NCBI GenBank assembly: GCA_001751015.1
Contig: MAXM01000077.1
Span: forward strand, 1 to 7,302
Direction of reading: 5' to 3'
Origin: Desulfobacterales bacterium C00003106
GTDB lineage: Bacteria > Desulfobacterota > Desulfobacteria > Desulfobacterales > C00003106
DNA length: 7,302 bases
Position 1 is the first letter of the stretch. Every line of letters starts with the position of its first letter. Positions 1 to 6,035 of this stretch are shown here, piece by piece. A program made the translations under genes and the position numbers. The notes under the pieces are model-generated. The model ran no database searches. It was not told where the DNA came from and saw nothing but the letters and a program-made list of their open reading frames with translations.

Positions 1-40
1 ATGCATAGTTGAGGAAGTTATTTCGTCCCCGTTTCTTATT
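1..40 (+). repeat. Copy 1 of a dispersed ~39-nt REP-like repeat
   Basis: This stretch matches 3371-3410 at 38 of 40 positions (differences only at 34 and 39) and matches 3222-3258 in inverted orientation. Its core reads GTTATTTCGTCCCCG, flanked by TGAGGAA on the left and TTTCTTA on the right. In plus-strand RNA those flanks can form a 7-bp stem with G-U wobbles. The T/C difference from copy 2 at position 34 keeps the pairing (G-U instead of G-C). The window begins exactly at the repeat, so it may be the right arm of a larger palindromic element like that at 3222-3409, but this cannot be seen here. It abuts the stop of the small minus-strand ORF at 39-158. Confidence 0.85.
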
Positions 41-158
41 AGGGCTCGCTCAATCCCTGCCACAGAAGCTCGACCTGTACGGTTAGCTTTTGGATAAAAA
101 TGTTCAACACCCTCTTTACCTCATTGACCTGTTGATTAAGTTCTCTAAACTCTCCCAT
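39..158 (-). CDS. Possible small protein, 39 aa, unrecognised
   Basis: This short minus-strand ORF starts at an ATG (156-158) and ends at TAA (39-41). The start is preceded by AAAGGGGTGG (161-170), a good approximation of a Shine-Dalgarno sequence at a short but usable distance. The peptide begins MGEFRELNQQVNEVK and ends LLWQGLSEP. Its leucines, valines and isoleucines are spaced like an amphipathic or coiled-coil helix, with no signal peptide or cysteines. I recognise no family. It could be a real small protein, a partner-binding helix, or the remnant of a larger degraded gene. Its stop lies directly against the REP-like repeat, just as the ATPase gene stop does at 3410. The ribosome-binding site is the main support; the length alone is compatible with chance. 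Confidence 0.4.
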   Translation of the reverse strand: MGEFRELNQQVNEVKRVLNIFIQKLTVQVELLWQGLSEP

Positions 159-213
159 TTCCACCCCTTTTCAATGCTAATGGCTAACCGCACAGGTTGC
201 AAAAGCTTCAGGA

Positions 214-375
214 TCACACAAGAACGCTTTTACTGCGTTCATCTCCTTTTGAAAAACTGAAAATGTCCTGACCGCAGACGCGGCCGCTGCATGTGCCGAG
301 GTCTGATCCTTCAAACCAATTGCTCTTGGGATGATACGGTGCTATACTATTTGTTTGGCTTTCCGTAACAACCAT
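214..375 (-). CDS. Doubtful small ORF, 53 aa, unrecognised
   Basis: This open frame runs from an ATG at 373-375 to a TGA at 214-216, with AAAGG about seven bases upstream of the start. The peptide begins MVVTESQTNSIAPYHPK and has two cysteines in the middle (a TCSGRVCG segment). There is no recognisable domain, signal peptide or membrane segment. It runs antiparallel across the likely uvrA promoter at 320-348, which argues against it being an established gene, although divergent overlapping transcription is possible. It may be a chance frame or part of a decayed gene together with the small ORF at 39-158. Confidence 0.2.
   Translation of the reverse strand: MVVTESQTNSIAPYHPKSNWFEGSDLGTCSGRVCGQDIFSFSKGDERSKSVLV
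320..348 (+). promoter_or_regulatory. Likely sigma70-type promoter of uvrA
   Basis: A -35-like TTGCTC (320-325) is separated by 17 bases from a -10 TATACT (343-348). The -10 is preceded by TGC (340-342), giving an extended -10 element. Spacing and orientation suit uvrA: transcription would start near 355 and leave a leader of about 60 bases before the ATG at 414. I see no LexA-type operator with CTG-N10-CAG spacing around it, so classical SOS control is not apparent here. Confidence 0.6.
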
Positions 376-401
376 GTGCGGGCCTTTGCCTGTTTTATTT
401 C

Positions 402-405
402 AGGA
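402..405 (+). promoter_or_regulatory. Ribosome-binding site deciding the uvrA start
   Basis: AGGA at 402-405 lies eight bases before the ATG at 414 and overlaps the alternative upstream ATG at 405, which has no convincing Shine-Dalgarno sequence of its own. This favours 414 as the uvrA start, three codons inside the longest frame. The CAGG at 401-404 is also the right half of a short CCTG-N8-CAGG palindrome (389-404), which could weakly mask this site in the mRNA. Confidence 0.55.
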
Positions 406-413
406 TGTGTCAA

Positions 414-3305
414 ATGGGTTTGGATAAAATCATAATAAGTGGCGCAAGACAGCACAATTTAAAAAATATCAACCTTACCATCCCGCGAAACCGTCTCGTC
501 GTCGTAACAGGGCTTTCCGGCTCGGGAAAATCAACGCTTGCGTTTGATACTCTCTATGCCGAGGGCCAGCGCCGGTATGTGGAGTCGCTGTCGGCCTATG
601 CCCGTCAGTTTCTGGAAAGAATGGACAAGCCGGATGTTGACACCATAGAAGGGCTTTCGCCTGCAATCGCCATAGAACAAAAATCGGGCAGTCATAATCC
701 CAGATCCACAGTGGGCACGGTCACGGAGATCTATGACTATCTTCGGCTTCTCTTCGCACGCATCGGGCATCTGTACTGCTATAAGTGTGGTCGCCCCATT
801 CTCCCTAAGACTGTTCAGCAGATGACGGACGAGATAATGAATCTGCCTGAAGGGACAAGGATAATCATACTGGCTCCGGTTGCCGCAGACGAAAAAGGGA
901 CTCATCAGAAGCTCTTGCGCCGGTTGCGCAAGGACGGGTTTGTCAGGGTTCGAATAGACGCGGAAACAGTAGAATTAGACCAGGATATTTCCTTAGACAA
1001 GAACAGGAAGCACTCAATCGATGTGGTTGTTGACCGGCTTGTCGTAAAAGAGACTATAGGCAACCGATTAGCTGATTCCCTTGAACTGGCCATGGGACAA
1101 TCCGACGGGCTGGTGACAATCGATGTGGAAGGCAAGGAACCGTTCCTTTTCAGCGAAAGGGCTGCGTGTATTCAGTGTGACATAAGTTATCCCGAGATAA
1201 CACCGGCGAGTTTTTCCTTTAACAGTCCTCAGGGGGCCTGCCCTGAATGCAGCGGTCTGGGCACTATGACGGTCTTTGATCCTGAGCTGATAGTACCGGA
1301 CCCTGATCTTAGTCTGAGAGACGGCGCGGTTGTGCCGTGGGAGAACAGACACAGCATTCATTTCCATCAGATACTGGATGCCCTGACGGCTCATTATAAC
1401 GTGGATATATACACGCCTTTTTCACAGTTACCCAAGACATTTAGAGATGTCCTCTTATACGGATCAAAAGAAGAATCAATTCGTTTCTATTTTGAAAAGG
1501 GAACCCGGAGATTTTCTTATACAAAGCCCTTTGAAGGGATCATCCCGAACCTGCAGCGGCGTTACAAGGAAACAGGGTCCCACCACGTACGGGAAGATGT
1601 TGAACGTTTTATGAATCTCAGTCCCTGTCCTCTGTGTGAAGGAACGCGTATCAAACGGGAGATGCGATCGATCAAGATTGGGGACCGTTCTATCGATCAG
1701 GTCGTTGCCCTCTCAATCTCCGAGACGATTTCTTTTTTTGCGTCCATTGAGTTATCCGGCCGGGATCAGGCTATTGCAGAGCGAATCCTGCGTGAGATAT
1801 CCGAAAGGCTCACCTTCCTTGAGGATGTAGGACTCAGTTACCTTACGCTTGATCGCGCCGCCGCCACTCTGTCCGGAGGCGAGGCACAGAGGATAAGACT
1901 GGCCACTCAGATCGGCTCAAAGCTTACAGGGGTGCTCTATGTCCTGGATGAGCCTAGTATAGGACTCCATCAGCGCGACAACCGGAAATTGCTGGGAACC
2001 CTTCGGGAGATGAGTGAATTGGGGAATACGGTCCTGGTGGTAGAGCACGATGCCGAAACCATAATGACCGCTGATTACGTGGTCGACATGGGGCCGGGCG
2101 CCGGGATGAACGGCGGAAATGTGGTTTTCAGCGGAACGCCGGATGCCCTGCTGTCTGACAAGGAGTCCATTACCGGGATGTATCTTTCCGGCAGGAAGAA
2201 AATACCGGTCCCACGAACACGGCGGCACAGTGACAAAGGAAACCTGATCATAGAAGGTGCGTCTGTCAACAACCTGAAGGATATTGATGTCTCGTTTCCC
2301 CTTGGACGATTTATTTGCGTGACCGGCGTTTCCGGTTCCGGTAAATCATCGCTGGTCTTGGAAACACTCTACAGGGCATTGGCGCGCAGGTTTTACCACA
2401 GCAGGGCAAAAGTCGCAAAACACAAATACATACACGGGCTCGAACATGTGGACAAGGTCATTAATATCGACCAATCCCCTATCGGGCGAACTCCCCGTTC
2501 CAATGCCGCCACTTATACCGGACTTTTTACATATATCAGACAACTTATTTCACAGACGCCGGATGCCAGAGCTCGCGGATACAGGCCGGGCCGATTCAGC
2601 TTTAATGTGAAGGGCGGAAGGTGTGAAGCATGCAGGGGGGACGGTATTATCAAGATAGAGATGCATTTCCTTCCGGATGTCTACGTAACTTGCGATGTCT
2701 GTGGCGGAAAACGATACAACAGGGAAACGCTCGAAATCCGTTATAAAGGGCACAATATTGCCGAGATACTCGATATGACGATCAACCGCGCCTTTCGCTT
2801 TTTTGAAAATATCATGCCCATAAAGAGAAAACTCCGGACATTGATCGATGTGGGGCTTGGGTACATCCGGCTCGGCCAGTCGGCCACTACGCTTTCCGGA
2901 GGTGAGGCTCAACGTGTGAAGCTGTCAAGAGAACTGAGCAAATCGAATACGGGGCAGACTGTATACATTCTGGATGAGCCCACAACCGGACTCCACTTTG
3001 CTGACATACAAAAACTTCTTGAGGTCTTGAACCGCCTCACAGACGCGGGCAATACAATTATTGTCATTGAACACAACATGGATGTAATAAAATCAGGGGA
3101 TTATATTATTGACCTCGGACCGGAAGGCGGAAACAACGGCGGCGAAGTGGTTGGATGCGGGACGCCTGAAGAAATCGCGGCGCTTGACGCGTCCTATACA
3201 GGACAGTTTCTCAGAAAGGTGCTTAGGAACGGGGACGGAATAACTTCCCCAAGTAGGCGCATAGATTTGGATCAAATTTGTTCGATCTCAAATCACAAAA
3301 GTTGA
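414..3305 (+). CDS. uvrA: Excinuclease ABC subunit A (UvrA)
   Basis: UvrA is the cytoplasmic dimeric ATPase that recognises distorted DNA and loads UvrB in nucleotide excision repair. Numbered from the ATG at 414, the protein (963 aa, family about 940) shows all expected parts. Walker A1 GLSGSGKS is at 33-40. The first zinc module has CIQC at 252-255 and CPEC at 276-279. The ABC signature LSGGEAQR starts at 486 and is followed by Walker B LDEPSIGLH. Walker A2 GVSGSGKS is at 638-645. The second zinc module has cysteines 737, 740, 760 and 763. The second LSGGEAQR starts at 827 and is followed by LDEPTTGLH. No key residue is missing. The normal UvrA end falls near GQFLRKV. The remaining 27 residues are encoded by the palindromic element at 3222-3409 and are probably not an original part of the enzyme. 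The gene stands alone on the plus strand with its own promoter. Identity is certain; only the start (414 versus 405) is open. Confidence 0.98.
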   Translation: MGLDKIIISGARQHNLKNINLTIPRNRLVVVTGLSGSGKSTLAFDTLYAEGQRRYVESLSAYARQFLERMDKPDVDTIEGLSPAIAIEQKSGSHNPRSTVGTVTEIYDYLRLLFARIGHLYCYKCGRPILPKTVQQMTDEIMNLPEGTRIIILAPVAADEKGTHQKLLRRLRKDGFVRVRIDAETVELDQDISLDKNRKHSIDVVVDRLVVKETIGNRLADSLELAMGQSDGLVTIDVEGKEPFLFSERAACIQCDISYPEITPASFSFNSPQGACPECSGLGTMTVFDPELIVPDPDLSLRDGAVVPWENRHSIHFHQILDALTAHYNVDIYTPFSQLPKTFRDVLLYGSKEESIRFYFEKGTRRFSYTKPFEGIIPNLQRRYKETGSHHVREDVERFMNLSPCPLCEGTRIKREMRSIKIGDRSIDQVVALSISETISFFASIELSGRDQAIAERILREISERLTFLEDVGLSYLTLDRAAATLSGGEAQRIRLATQIGSKLTGVLYVLDEPSIGLHQRDNRKLLGTLREMSELGNTVLVVEHDAETIMTADYVVDMGPGAGMNGGNVVFSGTPDALLSDKESITGMYLSGRKKIPVPRTRRHSDKGNLIIEGASVNNLKDIDVSFPLGRFICVTGVSGSGKSSLVLETLYRALARRFYHSRAKVAKHKYIHGLEHVDKVINIDQSPIGRTPRSNAATYTGLFTYIRQLISQTPDARARGYRPGRFSFNVKGGRCEACRGDGIIKIEMHFLPDVYVTCDVCGGKRYNRETLEIRYKGHNIAEILDMTINRAFRFFENIMPIKRKLRTLIDVGLGYIRLGQSATTLSGGEAQRVKLSRELSKSNTGQTVYILDEPTTGLHFADIQKLLEVLNRLTDAGNTIIVIEHNMDVIKSGDYIIDLGPEGGNNGGEVVGCGTPEEIAALDASYTGQFLRKVLRNGDGITSPSRRIDLDQICSISNHKS
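3222..3258 (-). repeat. Inverted copy (left arm) of the 39-nt repeat
   Basis: On the plus strand this reads CTTAGGAACGGGGACGG followed by AATAACTTCC. It is the reverse complement of the right arm 3373-3409 with five mismatches (at 3224, 3238, 3249, 3253 and 3256). It lies inside the uvrA reading frame, which runs through it without a stop. It is the most diverged of the three copies, so selection to stay open as coding sequence is one possible explanation. Confidence 0.85.
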
Positions 3306-3347
3306 TGGAATAGCAAGCTATTTTGATGCTTTTGGGATTTGAGATCG
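3283..3347. repeat. Inner imperfect palindrome at the uvrA 3' end
   Basis: CGATCTCAAATC (3283-3294) pairs with GATTTGAGATCG (3336-3347). After a single A/G mismatch (3295/3335) the pairing continues as CAAAAG (3296-3301) with CTTTTG (3329-3334). The 27-base interior holds a further hairpin, AATAGC-AA-GCTATT (3309-3322). The uvrA stop codon (3303-3305) lies inside the structure. No T-run follows on either strand, so it is not a standard intrinsic terminator, although it could still pause transcription or protect 3' ends from exonucleases. Confidence 0.8.
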
Positions 3348-3370
3348 GGCAAAGGTGGCCTGAAGCTGTG

Positions 3371-3410
3371 ATGCATAGTTGAGGAAGTTATTTCGTCCCC
3401 GTTCCTTAGT
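3371..3410 (+). repeat. Copy 2 (right arm) of the 39-nt repeat
   Basis: This copy differs from positions 1-40 only at 3404 (C for T) and 3409 (G for T), and it is the inverted partner of 3222-3258. TGAGGAA (3380-3386) can pair with TTCCTTA (3402-3408) in plus-strand RNA around a 15-base loop. It directly follows the stop codon of the minus-strand ATPase gene, so it would form the start of that gene's 3' untranslated region. Confidence 0.85.
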
Positions 3411-4555
3411 CACACGATATCAAAGAGCTCATGAACAACTTCTTTGTCTGCAGTCAGTCTTTCGATAATGGTGTTCCTGCCTGTTTCTGTTCTTTCTCCA
3501 AGAAGGATCTGTTTCAACCCGAGCGGCACAATCTCTTTGTTTGTGTGGATCATTTCAGACAGAATTGATTCAAAATTTCCGAGCAGATGTTCCATGGATC
3601 CGTTCAGCTTAAAACCATTCTCCCTGAAAGATTTCAGCAGGAAGGCGGAGCAGGAACTCAAAAGAGCATAAGACTCGATCTTGGACAGGCTTTCGATCTC
3701 GACGGGTTCACTTTCGTTTAGAATGGCAGCCGCATTCCACCTCGCGTAAAGCTCATGATATTCGATGAACTTTGTTGTTGCTTCGGTCCCCACATGGCCG
3801 GACAATATAGTAAACAGGGTATTGTCCGCCAGGGATTCCCCGAAAGAGTCGATATTGATTGACGCGTATGTCCAGGACCTTGGAGATGCCCACGCAGTCG
3901 ATTCCATTGGTTTTCCCACAAGGCATTCGGGGTAATGCTGCAAAAAGGAAATGATTTCGCTTCTGATATTGTTTTTTACCGCAAAACCCTCCACCCACTG
4001 ATCAAGGTCGGCGTGAAGATTGATAAAAAATATGCGGTTTGCAACAGGCGCCAGGATTTCCTGGAAACCGGCCTTGTCTTTTCCCCTGTTTCCGGCCAGG
4101 ACAAGCGCTACGTTATCCGGCAGCTTATGATCATGAATCGACCTGTATGTCAGAAGCTGAAACAGGTAGGCCTGAATCTGGCGGTTGCACAGATGCGCGT
4201 CGTCTAACAGCATTATGATCGGAGATTCGCGATATTTCGGCGCAACCTGGAGCTTTTCAAGGTTGAAGATTTCAGGCCTTGACCACCTTATGAATTCGGA
4301 CTCTTTGTCTCTGTCCTTTGTTACTGCGGGCAGCCCCGTGATCTGTTCGAGCATGATCGTGGCCATATACACCACCCTCAGTCCCCAGCCCTTGTCCCTG
4401 CATATCTGGCGGATTACTTCTGATTTGCCGATGCCTGGAGGGCCTGACAGCCAGGGTATGGAAGTGAGATTTCCGTTCTGATTTACGGCAAGCTGAAGCG
4501 TAACGCAGCGCGTAACAAAATCGACCACTTTGTTCATATTCAGACTTGTTTCCAT
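3410..4555 (-). CDS. MoxR-like AAA+ ATPase (AAA_5 type)
   Basis: This is a 381-aa AAA+ ATPase of the MoxR-like group, whose members typically work with VWA-domain partners as remodelling chaperones. Walker A GPPGIGKS is at 38-45. Walker B is hydrophobic IIMLLDD at 113-119, with Asp119 where most AAA+ proteins carry the catalytic Glu. Sensor-1-like LAGNRGKD is at 153-160, with a conserved Asn156. APVANRIFF at 169-177 carries the Arg expected near the subunit interface. An SPRSW segment lies near residue 223, a feature I associate with this ATPase type. The C-terminal third (about 240-381) is helical in character and has no recognised domain. The start is set by AAGGAG five bases upstream. It is the last gene of the cluster, 30 bases after the peptidase/VWA gene, and that neighbour is its probable partner. 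Family assignment is firm; substrate and biological role are unknown. Confidence 0.88.
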   Translation of the reverse strand: METSLNMNKVVDFVTRCVTLQLAVNQNGNLTSIPWLSGPPGIGKSEVIRQICRDKGWGLRVVYMATIMLEQITGLPAVTKDRDKESEFIRWSRPEIFNLEKLQVAPKYRESPIIMLLDDAHLCNRQIQAYLFQLLTYRSIHDHKLPDNVALVLAGNRGKDKAGFQEILAPVANRIFFINLHADLDQWVEGFAVKNNIRSEIISFLQHYPECLVGKPMESTAWASPRSWTYASINIDSFGESLADNTLFTILSGHVGTEATTKFIEYHELYARWNAAAILNESEPVEIESLSKIESYALLSSCSAFLLKSFRENGFKLNGSMEHLLGNFESILSEMIHTNKEIVPLGLKQILLGERTETGRNTIIERLTADKEVVHELFDIV

Positions 4556-4560
4556 TTTTT

Positions 4561-4566
4561 CTCCTT
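4561..4566 (-). promoter_or_regulatory. Ribosome-binding site of the ATPase gene
   Basis: Read on the minus strand, AAGGAG is followed by five A residues and the ATG at 4553-4555. This is a near-consensus Shine-Dalgarno sequence. It selects the first Met over the in-frame Met7. Confidence 0.75.
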
Positions 4567-4585
4567 GCGAGAATAAATATGATTC

Positions 4586-6031
4586 CTAAACAAAATTTAT
4601 GATTTTTCCAACGATCCCTTCCGGGAGTTTTCTGCCGCAGGCAAGGTATATTCTTGGCAGCCATACAGGGAGGATATCCTGGACCTGCAATATGTCCGAT
4701 TCCATGTCAGTGATCCCTATATATACAGAAATAAGGTTCCCCTCTCCCGCCCTTGCATAATGCATTATTGTCTCAAAGACCTTTTTGTGCGATGTGCCCC
4801 CGCAGTGTTTTCTTTTTATAAGCTCTTTTATGTCGTCATTTCCTATGGTTTCATATTCTCCTGTCCAGTTGACATCCATGTCGTGCTTGATGACAAAGAC
4901 TTTCTTGTATCTGCCTTTCGCCTGACACACTATATCTATGGCCATGGATACGTTGCGGTCGGATACGGATGCTGATTCATCAATGCTGACGACTACGGTT
5001 CCGGGTTTTGGTTCATCTGCATAATCCGGCAGATAGGGCAAGGTATCATTGTTTACAAGCCAGGCAAGCCTTGGCTTTCCCCACGCAAGTTCAGCCGATC
5101 TGTCTAAGGCCAGGTTCAATGAATCTGCAAGGATAAGCTTCCAGTCTGTTTTAACACCGGACAGCAGCTCCAGAAAACGCTTTGACTCCGCCGTACCGTG
5201 ACCTTTTATGATCACTTCAAACATGTTTCTTGCAAGACGGGTGTGATGTTCCCCTTTTTCTTCCAGCCCGTTGTCGTCCCGGTTCAATTGCGGCGTAACA
5301 GGGGATTTTCCATCGACTTTCTTTTCTACCCCATCTTCCTCACCATTGTCCTCATCCGGTAACTGCGCCTGTTTGTCGGATTTACTCCGTCCAGCACTAG
5401 GCAGGACCTCTATATCGCTCCGCCGAATCCGGTCTTTATTGCGTTTTATGTTTGACCGGATCACTCTCGGCATAGCGCCGGACTCCTTCTTTCCTCTCTT
5501 CTTGTTTTCTTTTGCATCCGACAGCATCTCTTCTGTCACTTTTGAGATCACCTCGGATGTCTTGCTCAGGTCCTCGTAGATATCCTCTTCAAGCATGCCG
5601 CTGTACTGCGGGTCGTAAACAAAGGGGTCTTCACCCGCAAGCATCCGGCCGGGGTCGTATTTGACAAGTTCCTTGCTGAAGAAATCCCTCAAATAGACAA
5701 TGAATGCGTCCACCATGTAATCGGTGGCCATTCCCCACAATGCGGGGTCTTTTGATTTGAGCCTGCGGTCGTGAAAACAGAGGGCATGCAGGGCTTCATG
5801 CAGCATGAGAAACGTAACAGACTCTTCAAAGTTTCTGGTTTTCAGGAACCGGCTTGTTCTGTTCAAATAGATTGTATTTGCAGTCTTAAAAACAGGAATG
5901 TCCGCCGGCAAATCAAGGAAAATGATATCCTTGTTCAACAGTTCAAGCCCGATGGGAAGTCCGTTTGGATCACGCAGAAGTCTTGAAATAATCCGGTCAA
6001 CCGTATTTTGTTCTTCTTGGAATTCGTTCAT
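4586..6031 (-). CDS. HExxH metallopeptidase-like / VWA-like protein (DUF2201 type)
   Basis: This is a 481-aa two-domain protein, numbered from the ATG at 6029-6031. The N-terminal region carries HEALHALCFH (78-87), an HExxH zincin-type motif with a further His at 87. WGMATDY follows (99-105), resembling the WN-A-D segment typical of the DUF2201 N-terminal domain. A long charged, probably disordered linker spans about 165-265. The C-terminal domain is VWA-like: VVVSIDESASVSD contains DxSxS (Asp351, Ser353, Ser355), with Thr413 in CGGTSHKK and Asp442 in GITDMES as likely metal-site partners. There is no signal peptide, so it is cytoplasmic. This architecture commonly accompanies MoxR-like ATPases, which are thought to act on or through the VWA domain. 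A GTG at 6089-6091 would add 20 residues but lacks a ribosome-binding site and overlaps the upstream gene. The ATG four bases after that gene's stop is preferred, probably by translational coupling. Proteolytic activity is inferred, not shown. Confidence 0.85.
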   Translation of the reverse strand: MNEFQEEQNTVDRIISRLLRDPNGLPIGLELLNKDIIFLDLPADIPVFKTANTIYLNRTSRFLKTRNFEESVTFLMLHEALHALCFHDRRLKSKDPALWGMATDYMVDAFIVYLRDFFSKELVKYDPGRMLAGEDPFVYDPQYSGMLEEDIYEDLSKTSEVISKVTEEMLSDAKENKKRGKKESGAMPRVIRSNIKRNKDRIRRSDIEVLPSAGRSKSDKQAQLPDEDNGEEDGVEKKVDGKSPVTPQLNRDDNGLEEKGEHHTRLARNMFEVIIKGHGTAESKRFLELLSGVKTDWKLILADSLNLALDRSAELAWGKPRLAWLVNNDTLPYLPDYADEPKPGTVVVSIDESASVSDRNVSMAIDIVCQAKGRYKKVFVIKHDMDVNWTGEYETIGNDDIKELIKRKHCGGTSHKKVFETIMHYARAGEGNLISVYIGITDMESDILQVQDILPVWLPRIYLACGRKLPEGIVGKIINFV

Positions 6032-6035
6032 GATT

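Larger units (their letters stand above)
3222..3409. mobile_element. 188-bp MITE/BIME-like palindromic element
   Basis: Two copies of the ~39-nt repeat lie in inverted orientation at the ends (3222-3258 and 3373-3409; 32 of 37 positions complementary). Between them sits a separate imperfect palindrome (3283-3347). No coding capacity of its own is visible and no target-site duplication is evident at the borders. The structure resembles a non-autonomous terminal-inverted-repeat element, or a bacterial interspersed mosaic element built from paired REP-like units. It lies between the converging uvrA and ATPase genes, overlaps the last 84 bases of uvrA, and ends one base before the ATPase stop codon. 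The repeats are seen directly; mobility is inferred. Confidence 0.75.

Noticed and set aside
222..240. GAACGC-N7-GCGTTC inverted repeat as an operator or terminator
   Set aside because: The 6-bp arms with a 7-base loop are short, no T-run follows, and it lies over 80 bases upstream of the likely promoter. Chance is adequate.
177..242. 21-codon minus-strand ORF with an AAGGAG sequence directly before the ATG
   Set aside because: The spacing between AGGAG and the ATG is essentially zero and the peptide is very short. It overlaps the 53-aa ORF in another frame.
389..404. LexA/SOS operator in front of uvrA
   Set aside because: CCTG-N8-CAGG is palindromic, but the spacing between CTG and CAG is 8, not the 10 of the classical SOS box. 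It overlaps the ribosome-binding region rather than the promoter.
3283..3347. Intrinsic terminator for uvrA or for the ATPase gene
   Set aside because: The stem is long, but no T-rich tract follows on either strand and the stem is AT-rich. It is kept as a palindromic repeat only.
3410..4555. Calling the ATPase a specific MoxR, NorQ, CbbQ or GvpN protein
   Set aside because: No matching partner genes (methanol dehydrogenase, nitric oxide reductase, Rubisco, gas vesicle) are present. The partner here is a DUF2201-type peptidase/VWA protein.
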